A stretch of 53,879 bases of DNA from assembly GCF_004015795.1 (NCBI RefSeq), contig NZ_ML137219.1, forward strand, positions 204,055-257,933. Direction: 5' to 3'. The first letter of the stretch is position 1, and each line of letters starts with the position of its first letter. A program made the position numbers and the translations under genes. This document shows, piece by piece, positions 42,456 through 50,754 of the stretch. Origin of the DNA: Falsirhodobacter deserti. GTDB taxonomy: Bacteria; Pseudomonadota; Alphaproteobacteria; Rhodobacterales; Rhodobacteraceae. Below the pieces are notes generated by a model. It saw only the letters and a list, made by a program, of their open reading frames with translations, was not told the DNA's origin and ran no database searches.

Positions 42456-43406
42456 TCATTCGGCCCAGATGATGTCGCTGGTGAAGGTGATCGTCAGCCA
42501 GCGATCCGGCCCCTTGCCGCCAATCGCCTCGCCCAGCTCCTCGCGCAGGGCGTCCCATTCGGCAAGGGGCTTTGTTGCCTCCGCCTCGGGCACGATGACG
42601 TAAACGGTGATGTTGCGCGACCGGCCCACCTTGGAGACATAGGACCGGAAACCGTCAAAGCCGTGCCGTTCCACGAAGTCGGCCGACACGGCCGCCACGT
42701 GGTCGCGCAGGTCGGCGGGGGTGACCAGCAGGATTTCCGACAGCGCATCGCGCACGGTTTTCAGCGGCAGCGGGATCAGCACGATGCACACCACCCCAAG
42801 GATGATCGGGTCGATATAGGGGACCATCCAGTTCCACTGCGTCCCCTCGATCATCCAGGCGATGGAAAAGGCCGCAAGAAGCGCGCCGGTGATGCCCGAG
42901 GCCATGATCCAGCCCTGGATGTCCAGCGACACAAGCGCCGATCCGACGCGGCGGTTTGCCACCACCTCCACCACCGCCATCGCCACGCAGATCACCAGCG
43001 TGACCGCGGCATATCCGATGGCCGCGCCCAGATGCAGATCCGTGCCCCCGTCCAGCGCGCTGCTGATCGCGTTGATCAGCGCATAGGTGGCCACGCTGAT
43101 CAGCAGGATGCCGTTCACCCCCAGCACGATGGGTTCAAGGTGCCAGAACCCCATCGAAAACCGCTGCCGCAGCTTTTCGGGCAGGTTGCCGGCATTGGTA
43201 TCGGCGATGATCAGCTTTGCCACCATCAGGGACATCAGGCTCATCACCACGTCCAGCAGCGAATAGATCCCGTCGAACATGATGGAGAAGGAGCCCGACA
43301 GAACCCCCAGCAGGATGCCCAGCGTGGCGACCAGAATCGTCATCGATATGGAAAAGCGCAGCAGCCCCCGCTCGTCCCCGAGGTCGTAGAACCTTCCGAT
43401 GGCCAT
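42456..43406 (-). CDS. Cation diffusion facilitator family transporter
   Basis: This 316-residue membrane protein has six helices and a C-terminal cytosolic domain (about residues 225-316). Metal-site candidates typical of CDF exporters are the aspartates in MFDGIYSLLDVVMSL (helix II) and in SLDIQGWIMASGI (helix V). These exchange protons for divalent metal such as Zn, Co, Fe or Mn. Metal specificity cannot be read from the sequence; the helix V pattern differs from the classical HxxxD of ZitB-type zinc exporters. It is a single gene. Confidence 0.85.
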   Translation of the reverse strand: MAIGRFYDLGDERGLLRFSISMTILVATLGILLGVLSGSFSIMFDGIYSLLDVVMSLMSLMVAKLIIADTNAGNLPEKLRQRFSMGFWHLEPIVLGVNGILLISVATYALINAISSALDGGTDLHLGAAIGYAAVTLVICVAMAVVEVVANRRVGSALVSLDIQGWIMASGITGALLAAFSIAWMIEGTQWNWMVPYIDPIILGVVCIVLIPLPLKTVRDALSEILLVTPADLRDHVAAVSADFVERHGFDGFRSYVSKVGRSRNITVYVIVPEAEATKPLAEWDALREELGEAIGGKGPDRWLTITFTSDIIWAE

Positions 43407-43476
43407 TCCCGTCTCCGCTTTTTGCCGCTTTGTTGTGCAGGTTCCTATATCAGGCGGGGGCGGATGGCCAATGGCG

Positions 43477-43959
43477 TCACCTTTCGAAGGTGCCGTTCAG
43501 GTTCTCCACCTCCCATCGCAGGGTTTCAGGCGGGTTTTCCACCAATGCGCTGGTATCGGTGCCGCGAATGGCCTGCGGCAGGGGGCGGCACTCTTGCCAG
43601 TCGCGGCCCGGGGGCAGAATGCGGGCGGCGACATAGCCGCGGGTGCGGTAAAGCGGGATGCTGTGCCCCGCGCGATAGGCAGAGATGTCGAACCGGGCCA
43701 GCCGAAGCGTTCGGTCGGCGGTGTTGTGCAGCGCCATGCGGATGGGCCGGCCTTCGGCGCAGGTCGGATCAAAGGCGACGCGGGCGACCAGCGCGGCATC
43801 CAGCCGCGCTGCCTGCCGCTGGCGCTGCGCGTCATAGGCCAGATAGATGCCGACGCTGACAAAGAACAGCGCCACCAGCACCGCCATGACAACGATTGTC
43901 CGACGGGTAAACCCGATGACAAGCAGCACGATGATCGCGGCGGCGACGATGAAGCCCAT
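43477..43959 (-). CDS. Membrane-anchored protein of unknown function
   Basis: I do not recognise the family of this 160-residue protein. Two adjacent hydrophobic helices (about residues 3-17 and 22-45) lead into a basic linker (YDAQRQRQAAR). A soluble domain of about 110 residues follows, rich in beta-strand-like stretches and with two cysteines (in DPTCAEGRP and WQECRPL) that could form a periplasmic disulphide. It stands alone between the CDF transporter and an MDR reductase on the same strand, without overlaps. Codon use is normal for the region, so it is probably real. Confidence 0.7.
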   Translation of the reverse strand: MGFIVAAAIIVLLVIGFTRRTIVVMAVLVALFFVSVGIYLAYDAQRQRQAARLDAALVARVAFDPTCAEGRPIRMALHNTADRTLRLARFDISAYRAGHSIPLYRTRGYVAARILPPGRDWQECRPLPQAIRGTDTSALVENPPETLRWEVENLNGTFER

Positions 43960-44007
43960 GGTCTTTCCTTCCTGTTCCCCCTGCGCCGGCCCGCAAGGGG
44001 CAGGTCA

Positions 44008-45036
44008 TCAAAGATCGGCCAGCTTCACGATCAGCTTGCCGAAGTTCATTCCTTCCAGCATCCCGATGAACGCTTCGGGGGCATTTTCCAACCCTTCCAC
44101 CATATCCTCGCGCCAGTGGATGCGGCCATCGGCAATCCAGCCGGCGGTGTCCTTCAGGAAATCCTCCATCTGATCGTGCATGAATTCGGACATGATGAAA
44201 CCGCGCACCGTCAGGCTTTTCTTCAGCACGGTTCCCATCATCGCCGGCAGGCGGTCGGGGCCAGAGGCGTCGCCGCGATCGTTGTAATGCGCCACCAGCC
44301 CGCAAACCGGAACGCGGGCAAAGGTGTTCAGCAGCGGCTGCACCGCATCCCAGACGGGGCCGCCCACATTCTCGAAATAGACGTCGATGCCGTCCGGGCA
44401 GGCTTGCGCCAGCTTTTCCGCGAAATCGGGGGCGCGGTGATCGACAACGGCGTCAAAGCCCAGCTCGTCCGTCACGAAGGCGCATTTGTCCGGCCCGCCC
44501 GCAATGCCCACCGCCCGCGCGCCCTTGATGCGCGCGATCTGCCCGACCATTGATCCCACGGGCCCGCTCGCCGCCGCCACGACCACGGTTTCGCCCGCCT
44601 TCGGCTTGCCGATGGTCAGCAGCCCGGCATAGGCGGTGAAGCCCGTCATCCCCAGCACATGCAGCGCGGTTGATGGCGGGGCCGCATCGGCGTCCAGACG
44701 CCGCAGCCCCTTGCCGTCCGAAATCACGTGTGTCTGCCAGCCCGCCCCCGACAGGACAAGATCGCCTTCCGTCCAGTCGGGATGGCGCGAACGTGCCACG
44801 CGCGACACGGTGCCGCCCACCATCACATCGCCCAGTTCCACCGGATCGGCATAGGACGGGCCGGCATCCATCCGCCCGCGCATATATGGATCAAGCGACA
44901 GGTAAAGCGTTTCCAGAAGCACCTGCCCTTCGGCAGGTTCGTCCAGCATCACCTCCTCGGTGCGGAAATCGGACGGTTGGGGCCGCCCCTCGGGGCGGTT
45001 GGCCAGAACGATGCGGGTGTTGCGAATGCCAGTCAT
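44008..45036 (-). CDS. NADP-dependent MDR-family reductase without zinc (CurA/leukotriene B4 reductase-like)
   Basis: This 342-residue medium-chain reductase has an N-terminal GroES-like domain (YLSLDPYMRGRM) and a Rossmann domain (VVVAAASGPVGSMVGQIARIKGARAVGIAGG). It lacks the zinc-ligand cysteines of alcohol dehydrogenases. Relatives such as CurA and YncB reduce alkenals and alkenones, which are products of lipid peroxidation. FENVGGPVWDAVQPLL and GLVAHYND are family motifs. ATG 45036 has AAGGAA upstream. It diverges from manganese catalase, so an oxidative-stress role is plausible but not shown. Confidence 0.88.
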   Translation of the reverse strand: MTGIRNTRIVLANRPEGRPQPSDFRTEEVMLDEPAEGQVLLETLYLSLDPYMRGRMDAGPSYADPVELGDVMVGGTVSRVARSRHPDWTEGDLVLSGAGWQTHVISDGKGLRRLDADAAPPSTALHVLGMTGFTAYAGLLTIGKPKAGETVVVAAASGPVGSMVGQIARIKGARAVGIAGGPDKCAFVTDELGFDAVVDHRAPDFAEKLAQACPDGIDVYFENVGGPVWDAVQPLLNTFARVPVCGLVAHYNDRGDASGPDRLPAMMGTVLKKSLTVRGFIMSEFMHDQMEDFLKDTAGWIADGRIHWREDMVEGLENAPEAFIGMLEGMNFGKLIVKLADL

Positions 45037-45100
45037 GAGCGGTTCCTTTCCTGTTCGGACCTGTAACGCACAAGGCGGCGCGTGGTTCGCCACATCGGGC

Positions 45101-45125
45101 GGAACAACACTGCGGCCTTCATGTT
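45101..45125 (+). promoter_or_regulatory. Possible general-stress (EcfG-type) promoter before manganese catalase
   Basis: GGAAC (45101-45105), a 16-base spacer and TGTT (45122-45125) resemble the alphaproteobacterial EcfG pattern GGAAC-N16/17-CGTT, but with a mismatch in the -10. Many Rhodobacterales lack EcfG, so this is weak. Confidence 0.25.
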
Positions 45126-45201
45126 GCACACTGGCTGGCCGTGCAACCGCCGCCCCAGCCTCGCGCCCTGCGCCGCGATCTTTTTTTCACAGGAGCAAAG
45201 C

Positions 45202-46080
45202 ATGTTCTTCAGAACCAACAAGTTCCAGTACAACGCCCGCCCCGAAAAGCCGGATCCCATCTTCGCCAAGCAGCTTCAGGAAGTGCTGGGCGGCCAGTGG
45301 GGCGAGATGAGCGTCATGATCTCCTATCTTTTCCAGGGCTGGAATTGCCGTGGCCCGCAGAAGTACAAGGACATGATCATGGACATCGGCACCGAAGAGA
45401 TCAGCCATGTCGAGATGCTGGCAACCATGATCGCGCGCCTTCTTGAAAGCTCCCCCGTCGAAGCGCAGGAGGATGCGGCCAAGGATTCCTTCGTGGGCGC
45501 GATCATGGGCGGCACCCAGATCGAGGACGTGATCCTTGGCGGCATGAACCCCCAGCACGCCATCGTCACCGGCCTTGGCGCCGCCCCGACCGACAGCAAC
45601 GGGTATCCCTGGAACTCGCGCTATACCATCGCAAGCGGCAACCTGATGGCCGATTTCCGCTTCAACGTCACGGCCGAAAGCCAGGGGCGCCTGCAGGTCT
45701 GCCGCCTTTACAACCTGACCGAGGACAAGGGCGTTCGCGACATGCTGGGCTTCATGATCGCCCGCGACACGATGCACCAGAACCAGTGGCTGGCCGCCAT
45801 CCGCGAGCTGGAGGAGGACGGCCTTGAAGAAACGCCCGTCCCGTCGAACTTCCCCGAGGCGCTGGAAAACCAGGCGGTGCGCAGCCAGTTCTGGAACTGT
45901 TCGCAAGGAACGGAAAGCGCCGAAGGGGGCTGGGCCAGCGGCCCGACGCCGGACGGCAAGGGCCAGTTCGAATACCTCGCCGATCCCCTGCCGATGAGCG
46001 ATGACGAAGGACAGCTCGGCACAGTCGATCCACGGGTTTATGGCACGCCGAAGATGCCGGTTCCCAAAAGCGCATCGTGA
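45202..46080 (+). CDS. Manganese catalase
   Basis: This is a non-haem dimanganese catalase of 292 residues. The metal ligands align exactly with the Lactobacillus plantarum enzyme positions: E35, E66 and H69 (in GTEEISHVEM), E159 and H192 (ARDTMHQNQW). It should be cytoplasmic, as no signal peptide is present. AGGAG lies seven bases before the ATG. It is followed by a textbook intrinsic terminator, so it is transcribed alone. Confidence 0.95.
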   Translation: MFFRTNKFQYNARPEKPDPIFAKQLQEVLGGQWGEMSVMISYLFQGWNCRGPQKYKDMIMDIGTEEISHVEMLATMIARLLESSPVEAQEDAAKDSFVGAIMGGTQIEDVILGGMNPQHAIVTGLGAAPTDSNGYPWNSRYTIASGNLMADFRFNVTAESQGRLQVCRLYNLTEDKGVRDMLGFMIARDTMHQNQWLAAIRELEEDGLEETPVPSNFPEALENQAVRSQFWNCSQGTESAEGGWASGPTPDGKGQFEYLADPLPMSDDEGQLGTVDPRVYGTPKMPVPKSAS

Positions 46081-46087
46081 CGATCCG

Positions 46088-46118
46088 GCGCCCGGCATCC
46101 CGCCGCCGGGCGCTTTTT
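46088..46118 (+). terminator. Intrinsic terminator after manganese catalase
   Basis: GCGCCCGGC (46088-46096) and GCCGGGCGC (46105-46113) form a perfect 9-bp stem with an 8-base loop, directly followed by TTTTT (46114-46118). Confidence 0.93.
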
Positions 46119-46293
46119 CCGACGGGGCTGCCTGCCACGGGAAGGCCACGGTTCCGCCACCTGCAGCTTGCGCGGGACGATGTTGGCCGAACCGGCGGCC
46201 TTGCGCGCTGATTTCCCTTTCGCTGCCGGGCTTCTTAAACCTGCCTGCCAGAACAGATAGATCCACGGCAGCATATTACATCGGAGAAGCGCC

Positions 46294-47682
46294 ATGGCGC
46301 CTGTCATCATCAACCTTCTTATCTTTGCGGCGCTGTTATACGGGCTGTACAGCCTGGGCCGCGGAAAGCTGTCGCTTTCGGTCCGCGTGTTCATCGCGCT
46401 GGTGGCAGGCACGATCTTCGGGATCGTCCTGCAGCTGGCATGGGGCCACGGCACCGACACCGTGCAATCCACGATCGAGTGGATCAACGTCATCGGCACC
46501 GGCTATGTCCGCCTGCTGCAGATGATCGTGATGCCGCTGGTCTTCGTGGCCATCCTGAACGCGGTGTCCAAGCTGCATGACGCATCGGCCCTTGGCCGCA
46601 TTTCGGCCCTGACGCTGGGCACGCTGCTGGGAACCACGGCCATTGCCGCCGTTGTGGGCATCCTGATGTCGCTGGCCTTTGGGCTGACGGCGCAGGGCCT
46701 TGTGCAGGGCACGGCGGAAACCGCCCGCCTTTCGACGCTGCAGAACAACTATGCTCCGCAGGTGTCCGACCTGACGGTGCCAGAGCTGATCCTGTCCTTC
46801 ATCCCGCGCAACCCCTTTGCCGAACTGACGGGCGCCAACCCCACGTCGATCATCGCGGTGGTGGTGTTCGCGGCCTTTCTGGGCGTGGCCGCCATCCGGC
46901 TGATGCGGCGCGATGCGGAAAAAGGCGCAAGCCTTCTGTCGCTGATCGACCTGCTGCAATCGTGGATCGGCCAGCTTGTCCGCCTGATCATGGCGCTGAC
47001 ACCCTTCGGCGTTCTGGCGCTGATGACGCGCATGGCCGCCACCTCTAACGCGGGTGATATCCTCAACCTCGGCAAGTTCGTGATCGCCTCGTATATCGGG
47101 CTGGGGATCATGTTCGGCGTGCATGCGACGCTTCTGGTTCTGACCGGCGTCAGCCCGCTGGCATTTTTCCGCAAGATCCTGCCCGCGCTCAGCTTCGCGT
47201 TCTCCAGCCGCTCCAGCGCGGCGACGATCCCGCTGAACGTGGAAATCCAGACCCGCCGCTTGGGCGTGCCGGCCACCATCGCGTCGTTCTCGGCCTCGTT
47301 CGGGGCGACGATCGGGCAGAACGGATGCGCAGGGCTTTATCCGGCGATGCTGGCGGTGATGGTTGCGCCCACTGTCGGGATCAACCCGCTTGATCCGGGC
47401 TGGATCGCGACGCTGATCGCCATCGTCACGCTATCCTCGGCCGGGGTTGCCGGCGTGGGCGGCGGGGCCACGATGGCCGCGCTGATCGTGCTGCCCGCGA
47501 TGGGCCTGCCGGTGACGCTGGTCGCACTTCTGATCTCGGTGGAGCCGCTGATCGACATGGGCCGCACCGCGCTGAACGTGTCCGGCTCCATGACGGCGGG
47601 CACCGTCACCTCGCAACTGCTGGGGCAGACGGATCGCAGGATCCTGTCGCGCCGCGAGGACGAGGATCTGGCCGGCGCCTGA
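46294..47682 (+). CDS. tcyP: Dicarboxylate/amino acid:cation symporter, L-cystine (TcyP) type
   Basis: This 462-residue DAACS-family carrier has eight transmembrane helices plus re-entrant loops. It has the hairpin-1 serine motif [16 protein letters not shown] and the late loop [19 protein letters not shown]. The [16 protein letters not shown] stretch replaces the NMDGT motif of glutamate carriers and is characteristic of the TcyP/YdjN cystine branch. A GGAGA site precedes the ATG. It probably imports cystine with sodium or protons. Adjacent metNIQ gives a loose sulphur-amino-acid theme. It is convergent with the RHH gene. Confidence 0.88.
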   Translation: MAPVIINLLIFAALLYGLYSLGRGKLSLSVRVFIALVAGTIFGIVLQLAWGHGTDTVQSTIEWINVIGTGYVRLLQMIVMPLVFVAILNAVSKLHDASALGRISALTLGTLLGTTAIAAVVGILMSLAFGLTAQGLVQGTAETARLSTLQNNYAPQVSDLTVPELILSFIPRNPFAELTGANPTSIIAVVVFAAFLGVAAIRLMRRDAEKGASLLSLIDLLQSWIGQLVRLIMALTPFGVLALMTRMAATSNAGDILNLGKFVIASYIGLGIMFGVHATLLVLTGVSPLAFFRKILPALSFAFSSRSSAATIPLNVEIQTRRLGVPATIASFSASFGATIGQNGCAGLYPAMLAVMVAPTVGINPLDPGWIATLIAIVTLSSAGVAGVGGGATMAALIVLPAMGLPVTLVALLISVEPLIDMGRTALNVSGSMTAGTVTSQLLGQTDRRILSRREDEDLAGA

Positions 47683-47685
47683 TCG

Positions 47686-48069
47686 TTAATGCTGGCGGCC
47701 CGCAGCGGCGGGCCGCTTCCGCCGCGCAAGATGCGCCTCTGCCTCCAGCCGCAGGATGTCGTCGGTCTGCAGGGGCGCCGCGACGGTTTCCGCCTGCACC
47801 AGCCCCTTCAGCCGCAGGTCGATGAAACGCAGGCAGCACACCCGCAGGAACGAGGTGAAGTTGCCCAGATCATGCCCCTCATCGATGGATTCGTTGTAAA
47901 GCTGGTGTAAAAGCTGCGGCACGTTCATCTCGTCCCGCGCGGCGATGTCTTCCAGCACCATCCAGAACATGTTTTCCAGCCGCACGCTGGTGACCATCCC
48001 GTCCATGCGGATGGAACGCGTCTGGCTTTCCCACAAATGGGGGTCGGCGCCGATGAACAGCCTGCACAT
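47686..48069 (-). CDS. Ribbon-helix-helix domain protein
   Basis: This 127-residue protein has a predicted ribbon-helix-helix DNA-binding fold of the RHH_4 type. The strand MDGMVTSVRLENMFW is followed by helices with LEDIAARDEMNVPQLLHQLYNE and the conserved GHDLGNFTSFLRVCCLRF block. Its C-terminus is charged and disordered-looking. Related proteins are widespread in alphaproteobacteria beside metabolic genes, mostly without assigned targets. It is a single gene located after the GMC dehydrogenase terminator. Confidence 0.85.
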   Translation of the reverse strand: MCRLFIGADPHLWESQTRSIRMDGMVTSVRLENMFWMVLEDIAARDEMNVPQLLHQLYNESIDEGHDLGNFTSFLRVCCLRFIDLRLKGLVQAETVAAPLQTDDILRLEAEAHLARRKRPAAAGRQH

Positions 48070-48083
48070 GTGGTTCTCCTTAT

Positions 48084-48109
48084 GAAAAGGCGGGCCTGCG
48101 CGGCCCGCC
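48084..48109 (-). terminator. Intrinsic terminator after the GMC dehydrogenase operon
   Basis: GGCGGGCC and GGCCCGCC (48089-48096 and 48102-48109) form an 8-bp stem with loop TGCGC. Read on the minus strand it runs into TTTTC, a few bases after the gene's stop at 48116. Confidence 0.85.
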
Positions 48110-48115
48110 GCGCCG

Positions 48116-49681
48116 TCACAGATTGCCGCGCTTCAATTCCGCGGCGATGTATTCGGCCTGACGGATCGCCAGCGCCACGATGGTCAGCGTGGGGTTCGCC
48201 GCCGCCCCAGTTGTCATCACCGAACCGTCCGAGACGAACAGGTTCGGCACGTCATGGGCCCGTCCCCAGCGATCCACCACGCCATCCTCGGGCCGCTCGC
48301 TCATCCGGCAGGTGCCAAGGTTGTGGGTTGATGGATAGGGGGGCGTGCGGTGGCATCCCGTCGCGCCAACAGCCTCATACAGCTTTTCCGCCTTGCCATA
48401 GGCATAGTTGCGCATCGCGACATCATTGGCGTGATCGTCGAAATGCACGTTGGCCACCGGCAGGTCCCACTGGTCGCGCATCGTTTGCGAAAGGGTGACG
48501 CGGTTCGTGGCCTGGGGCATATCCTCGCCCACGATCCACATGCCGGCAGTATTGGCATATGCTTCCATGATGCGCGTGAAGTCGGGGCCCCACGCCCCCG
48601 GCTCCACGAAGGCGGCAAGAAAGGCCGGCCCAAGCGAGATGGTTTCCATGTAATACCCGCCCACGAACCCGCGCGAAGGGTCGTGCTGCGCCTCGTCGGC
48701 GATGATGCCGGCCATTGTTTCGCCCCGGTACATCCGCACGGGCTTATCGAAGCGGGCATAAACCGATCCCGTCAGGTGCCGCATGTAGTTGCGCCCCACC
48801 TGGTCCGAGCTGTTGGCAAGCCCCTTGGGGAACATTGCGCTGTCGCTCAGCAGCAGCAGCCGCGCCGTTTCGATGGAGTTTCCGGCAACGCAGACGATCT
48901 TCGCCTCCTGGCGGTGCAGCTGCCCGTCCTTGTCGGCATAGATCACGCCATCCGCCCTGCCCGACGGATCATGCGTGATGCGCACCACGTGGCTGTCGGG
49001 GCGCAGGTCCAGCAGGCCGGTTTCCAGCGCGCGGGGAATCTCGCGCACCATGATCGACCATTTCGCGCCGCTTTTGTCCCCCTGGAAGTTGAACCCGTCC
49101 TGGATGGAGGCGGGCCGCCCGTCATAGGGTTCGGCATTGGTGGCATAAGGGCCGGTGGCATAAAGCTTGTAGCCCACCCGCTCTGCTCCGTTGGCAAAAA
49201 CCTTGTAGTTGTTGTTGGCCGGCAGCGCGGGGCGGCCGTGGCGGTGGGTCGATCCCATCGCGATCTCGGCCCGGTCATAGTAAGGCTCCATCTCCTCCAG
49301 CGTGATGGGCCAGTCCAGCAGGCTTGCGCCCTCCACCTCGCCATAGGTGCTGCGGGCCTTGAATTCGTAATCCTTGAAGCGCGGCGTGGCGCCGGACCAG
49401 TGGGTCGTGGTGCCACCCACCGCCTTCACGATCCATGCCGGAAGGGCGGGAAAATCCCGGGCGATCCGCCATGATCCCGACGTGGTGCGCGGATCCAGCC
49501 ATGCCATCTGGTGGAAGGCCTTCCACTCGTCATTCTCGTAATCTTCGTTCTTCAGGTAAGGGCCGGCTTCCAGCACCACGCATTCGATGCCCGCCTTTGT
49601 CAGCTCATAGGCCAGCGTGCCGCCGCCCGCGCCCGATCCGATGATGACAACCGCCGCTTCGTCGAGGGGGATGGATTTCAT
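48116..49681 (-). CDS. GMC-family FAD-dependent dehydrogenase, large subunit
   Basis: This 521-residue flavoprotein is of the gluconate 2-dehydrogenase/sorbose dehydrogenase type. The FAD-binding dinucleotide motif IIGSGAGGGTLAYEL begins near residue 13, with VGGTTTHWSGATPRF and the C-terminal catalytic region STHNLGTCRM...VSDGSVMTTGAAANPTLT. Together these mark a GMC oxidoreductase that oxidises a sugar or polyol hydroxyl. No export signal is visible. It overlaps its small partner gene by four bases. The cytochrome subunit of classical membrane gluconate dehydrogenase is absent. Confidence 0.9.
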   Translation of the reverse strand: MKSIPLDEAAVVIIGSGAGGGTLAYELTKAGIECVVLEAGPYLKNEDYENDEWKAFHQMAWLDPRTTSGSWRIARDFPALPAWIVKAVGGTTTHWSGATPRFKDYEFKARSTYGEVEGASLLDWPITLEEMEPYYDRAEIAMGSTHRHGRPALPANNNYKVFANGAERVGYKLYATGPYATNAEPYDGRPASIQDGFNFQGDKSGAKWSIMVREIPRALETGLLDLRPDSHVVRITHDPSGRADGVIYADKDGQLHRQEAKIVCVAGNSIETARLLLLSDSAMFPKGLANSSDQVGRNYMRHLTGSVYARFDKPVRMYRGETMAGIIADEAQHDPSRGFVGGYYMETISLGPAFLAAFVEPGAWGPDFTRIMEAYANTAGMWIVGEDMPQATNRVTLSQTMRDQWDLPVANVHFDDHANDVAMRNYAYGKAEKLYEAVGATGCHRTPPYPSTHNLGTCRMSERPEDGVVDRWGRAHDVPNLFVSDGSVMTTGAAANPTLTIVALAIRQAEYIAAELKRGNL

Positions 49682-50178
49682 TGCTCGCCTCCGTATTCCT
49701 CGATCCGCGGATCGGGCAGCCAGTCCAGATCGTTGAAGCCGCGGTCGATGTAACCGCCCTTGTCGAAGCTTTCCCCTTCATATCCCAGAAGGGACCACAC
49801 CTCGGGATCGTCGTAGAACGCCAGAAGGGCGCGGCCCTGCACCTGCTTGAAGAAATCGGTCTGCGCGATTCCCTTGAGGTGTTCCAGCGCGGCATCGTCG
49901 TCCAGCGTTTCGAACGACATGTTCATCAGTTCCTGGATCGCGGCGGCGAAGGCCACCTGCCGGCCCGGCTTTTCGCAGGCCAGCGCCAGAACCGCCTCGG
50001 CGGCGCGTTCATAGGGCGCATCGCCAAAGTTCTTGTGCGGGAACATCACGCGCAGCATCCGCTTCAGCATCTTGCGCGAACCCGATCCGCGTTCCAGCCC
50101 CAGCGGGATGCGGCGATAGCCGTCCTCGGCAACCGTCGACACCGCGACGGAGGACGCACTGCCTTTCGTCAACTCCAT
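49678..50178 (-). CDS. Gluconate 2-dehydrogenase subunit 3-family protein
   Basis: This 166-residue small partner of GMC dehydrogenases is helical. Its core RMLRVMFPHKNFGDAPYERAAEAVL resembles the family, and the C-terminal YIDRGFNDLDWLPDPRIEEYGGE resembles the interface segment. In the classical enzyme this subunit carries the Tat signal that exports the complex; here residues 1-35 have no twin-arginine hydrophobic signal. The complex therefore appears to stay in the cytoplasm. The stop overlaps the dehydrogenase start (ATGA). Confidence 0.82.
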   Translation of the reverse strand: MELTKGSASSVAVSTVAEDGYRRIPLGLERGSGSRKMLKRMLRVMFPHKNFGDAPYERAAEAVLALACEKPGRQVAFAAAIQELMNMSFETLDDDAALEHLKGIAQTDFFKQVQGRALLAFYDDPEVWSLLGYEGESFDKGGYIDRGFNDLDWLPDPRIEEYGGEQ

Positions 50179-50200
50179 TATCCTCTCCTCCCTTCCAAGG

Positions 50201-50224
50201 CGGCGGCCCCTCCCAAGGCCGCCG
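50201..50224 (-). terminator. Hairpin after the glyoxalase-like gene
   Basis: CGGCGGCC (50201-50208) pairs with GGCCGCCG (50217-50224) over an 8-base loop, immediately after the minus-strand stop at 50230. It separates this gene from the GMC operon. The T-run is poor. Confidence 0.5.
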
Positions 50225-50229
50225 GTCAG

Positions 50230-50625
50230 TCAGCGAAAGCGCCCGCCTTTTCCGATTACCTCGATCTCGTATCCATCCGGATCCCGAACGAAGAAGAACC
50301 GCGCCAGCGTCTTGCCGTCATGCTGGAAATCCACCAGCTTGCGCGGGGCGAAGCCTTCGCGTTCGAACCGTGCATGTTCGGCATCGACATCATCCACCAC
50401 GAAGGCGGCATGGCCATAGCCCTTGCCAAGGTCATAGGGCTCGCTCGTGCCCTTGTTCACCGTCAGCTCCAGCTCGAAGCTGTTTTCGGGGTTGGACAGG
50501 TAAACCAGCGTGAAACCGTCGAAATCCAGCCGTTCCGCAACCTTCAGGCCGAAAGCGCGGTCATAGAAATCGACCGATCTCGCCTCGTCCACCACGCGGA
50601 TCATGCTGTGTACGAATTTTGCCAA
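50230..50625 (-). CDS. gloA: Glyoxalase I-like VOC protein (lactoylglutathione lyase)
   Basis: This 131-residue vicinal-oxygen-chelate protein aligns with E. coli GloA. All four metal ligands are conserved: H6 (FVHSMIRV), E53 (FELELT), H72 (GYGHAAF) and E122 (DGYEIEVI). The family reaction isomerises the methylglyoxal-glutathione hemithioacetal to S-D-lactoylglutathione. It is divergent from a D-lactate dehydrogenase gene, which would finish the route to pyruvate after a glyoxalase II (not in the window). The ligand set supports glyoxalase I more than a generic VOC role. Confidence 0.85.
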   Translation of the reverse strand: MAKFVHSMIRVVDEARSVDFYDRAFGLKVAERLDFDGFTLVYLSNPENSFELELTVNKGTSEPYDLGKGYGHAAFVVDDVDAEHARFEREGFAPRKLVDFQHDGKTLARFFFVRDPDGYEIEVIGKGGRFR

Positions 50626-50754
50626 GGGGTTTCTCCTTCATTTCCGTATCGATCAGGTTAAGCGCGAAGATCGCATGAAAGGTATTATGTCGCTACTACC
50701 CGCAAGGCGAAGGTGGAAATATGCTGGCACGGGGGAAAAGCGGGAGGAGACATC

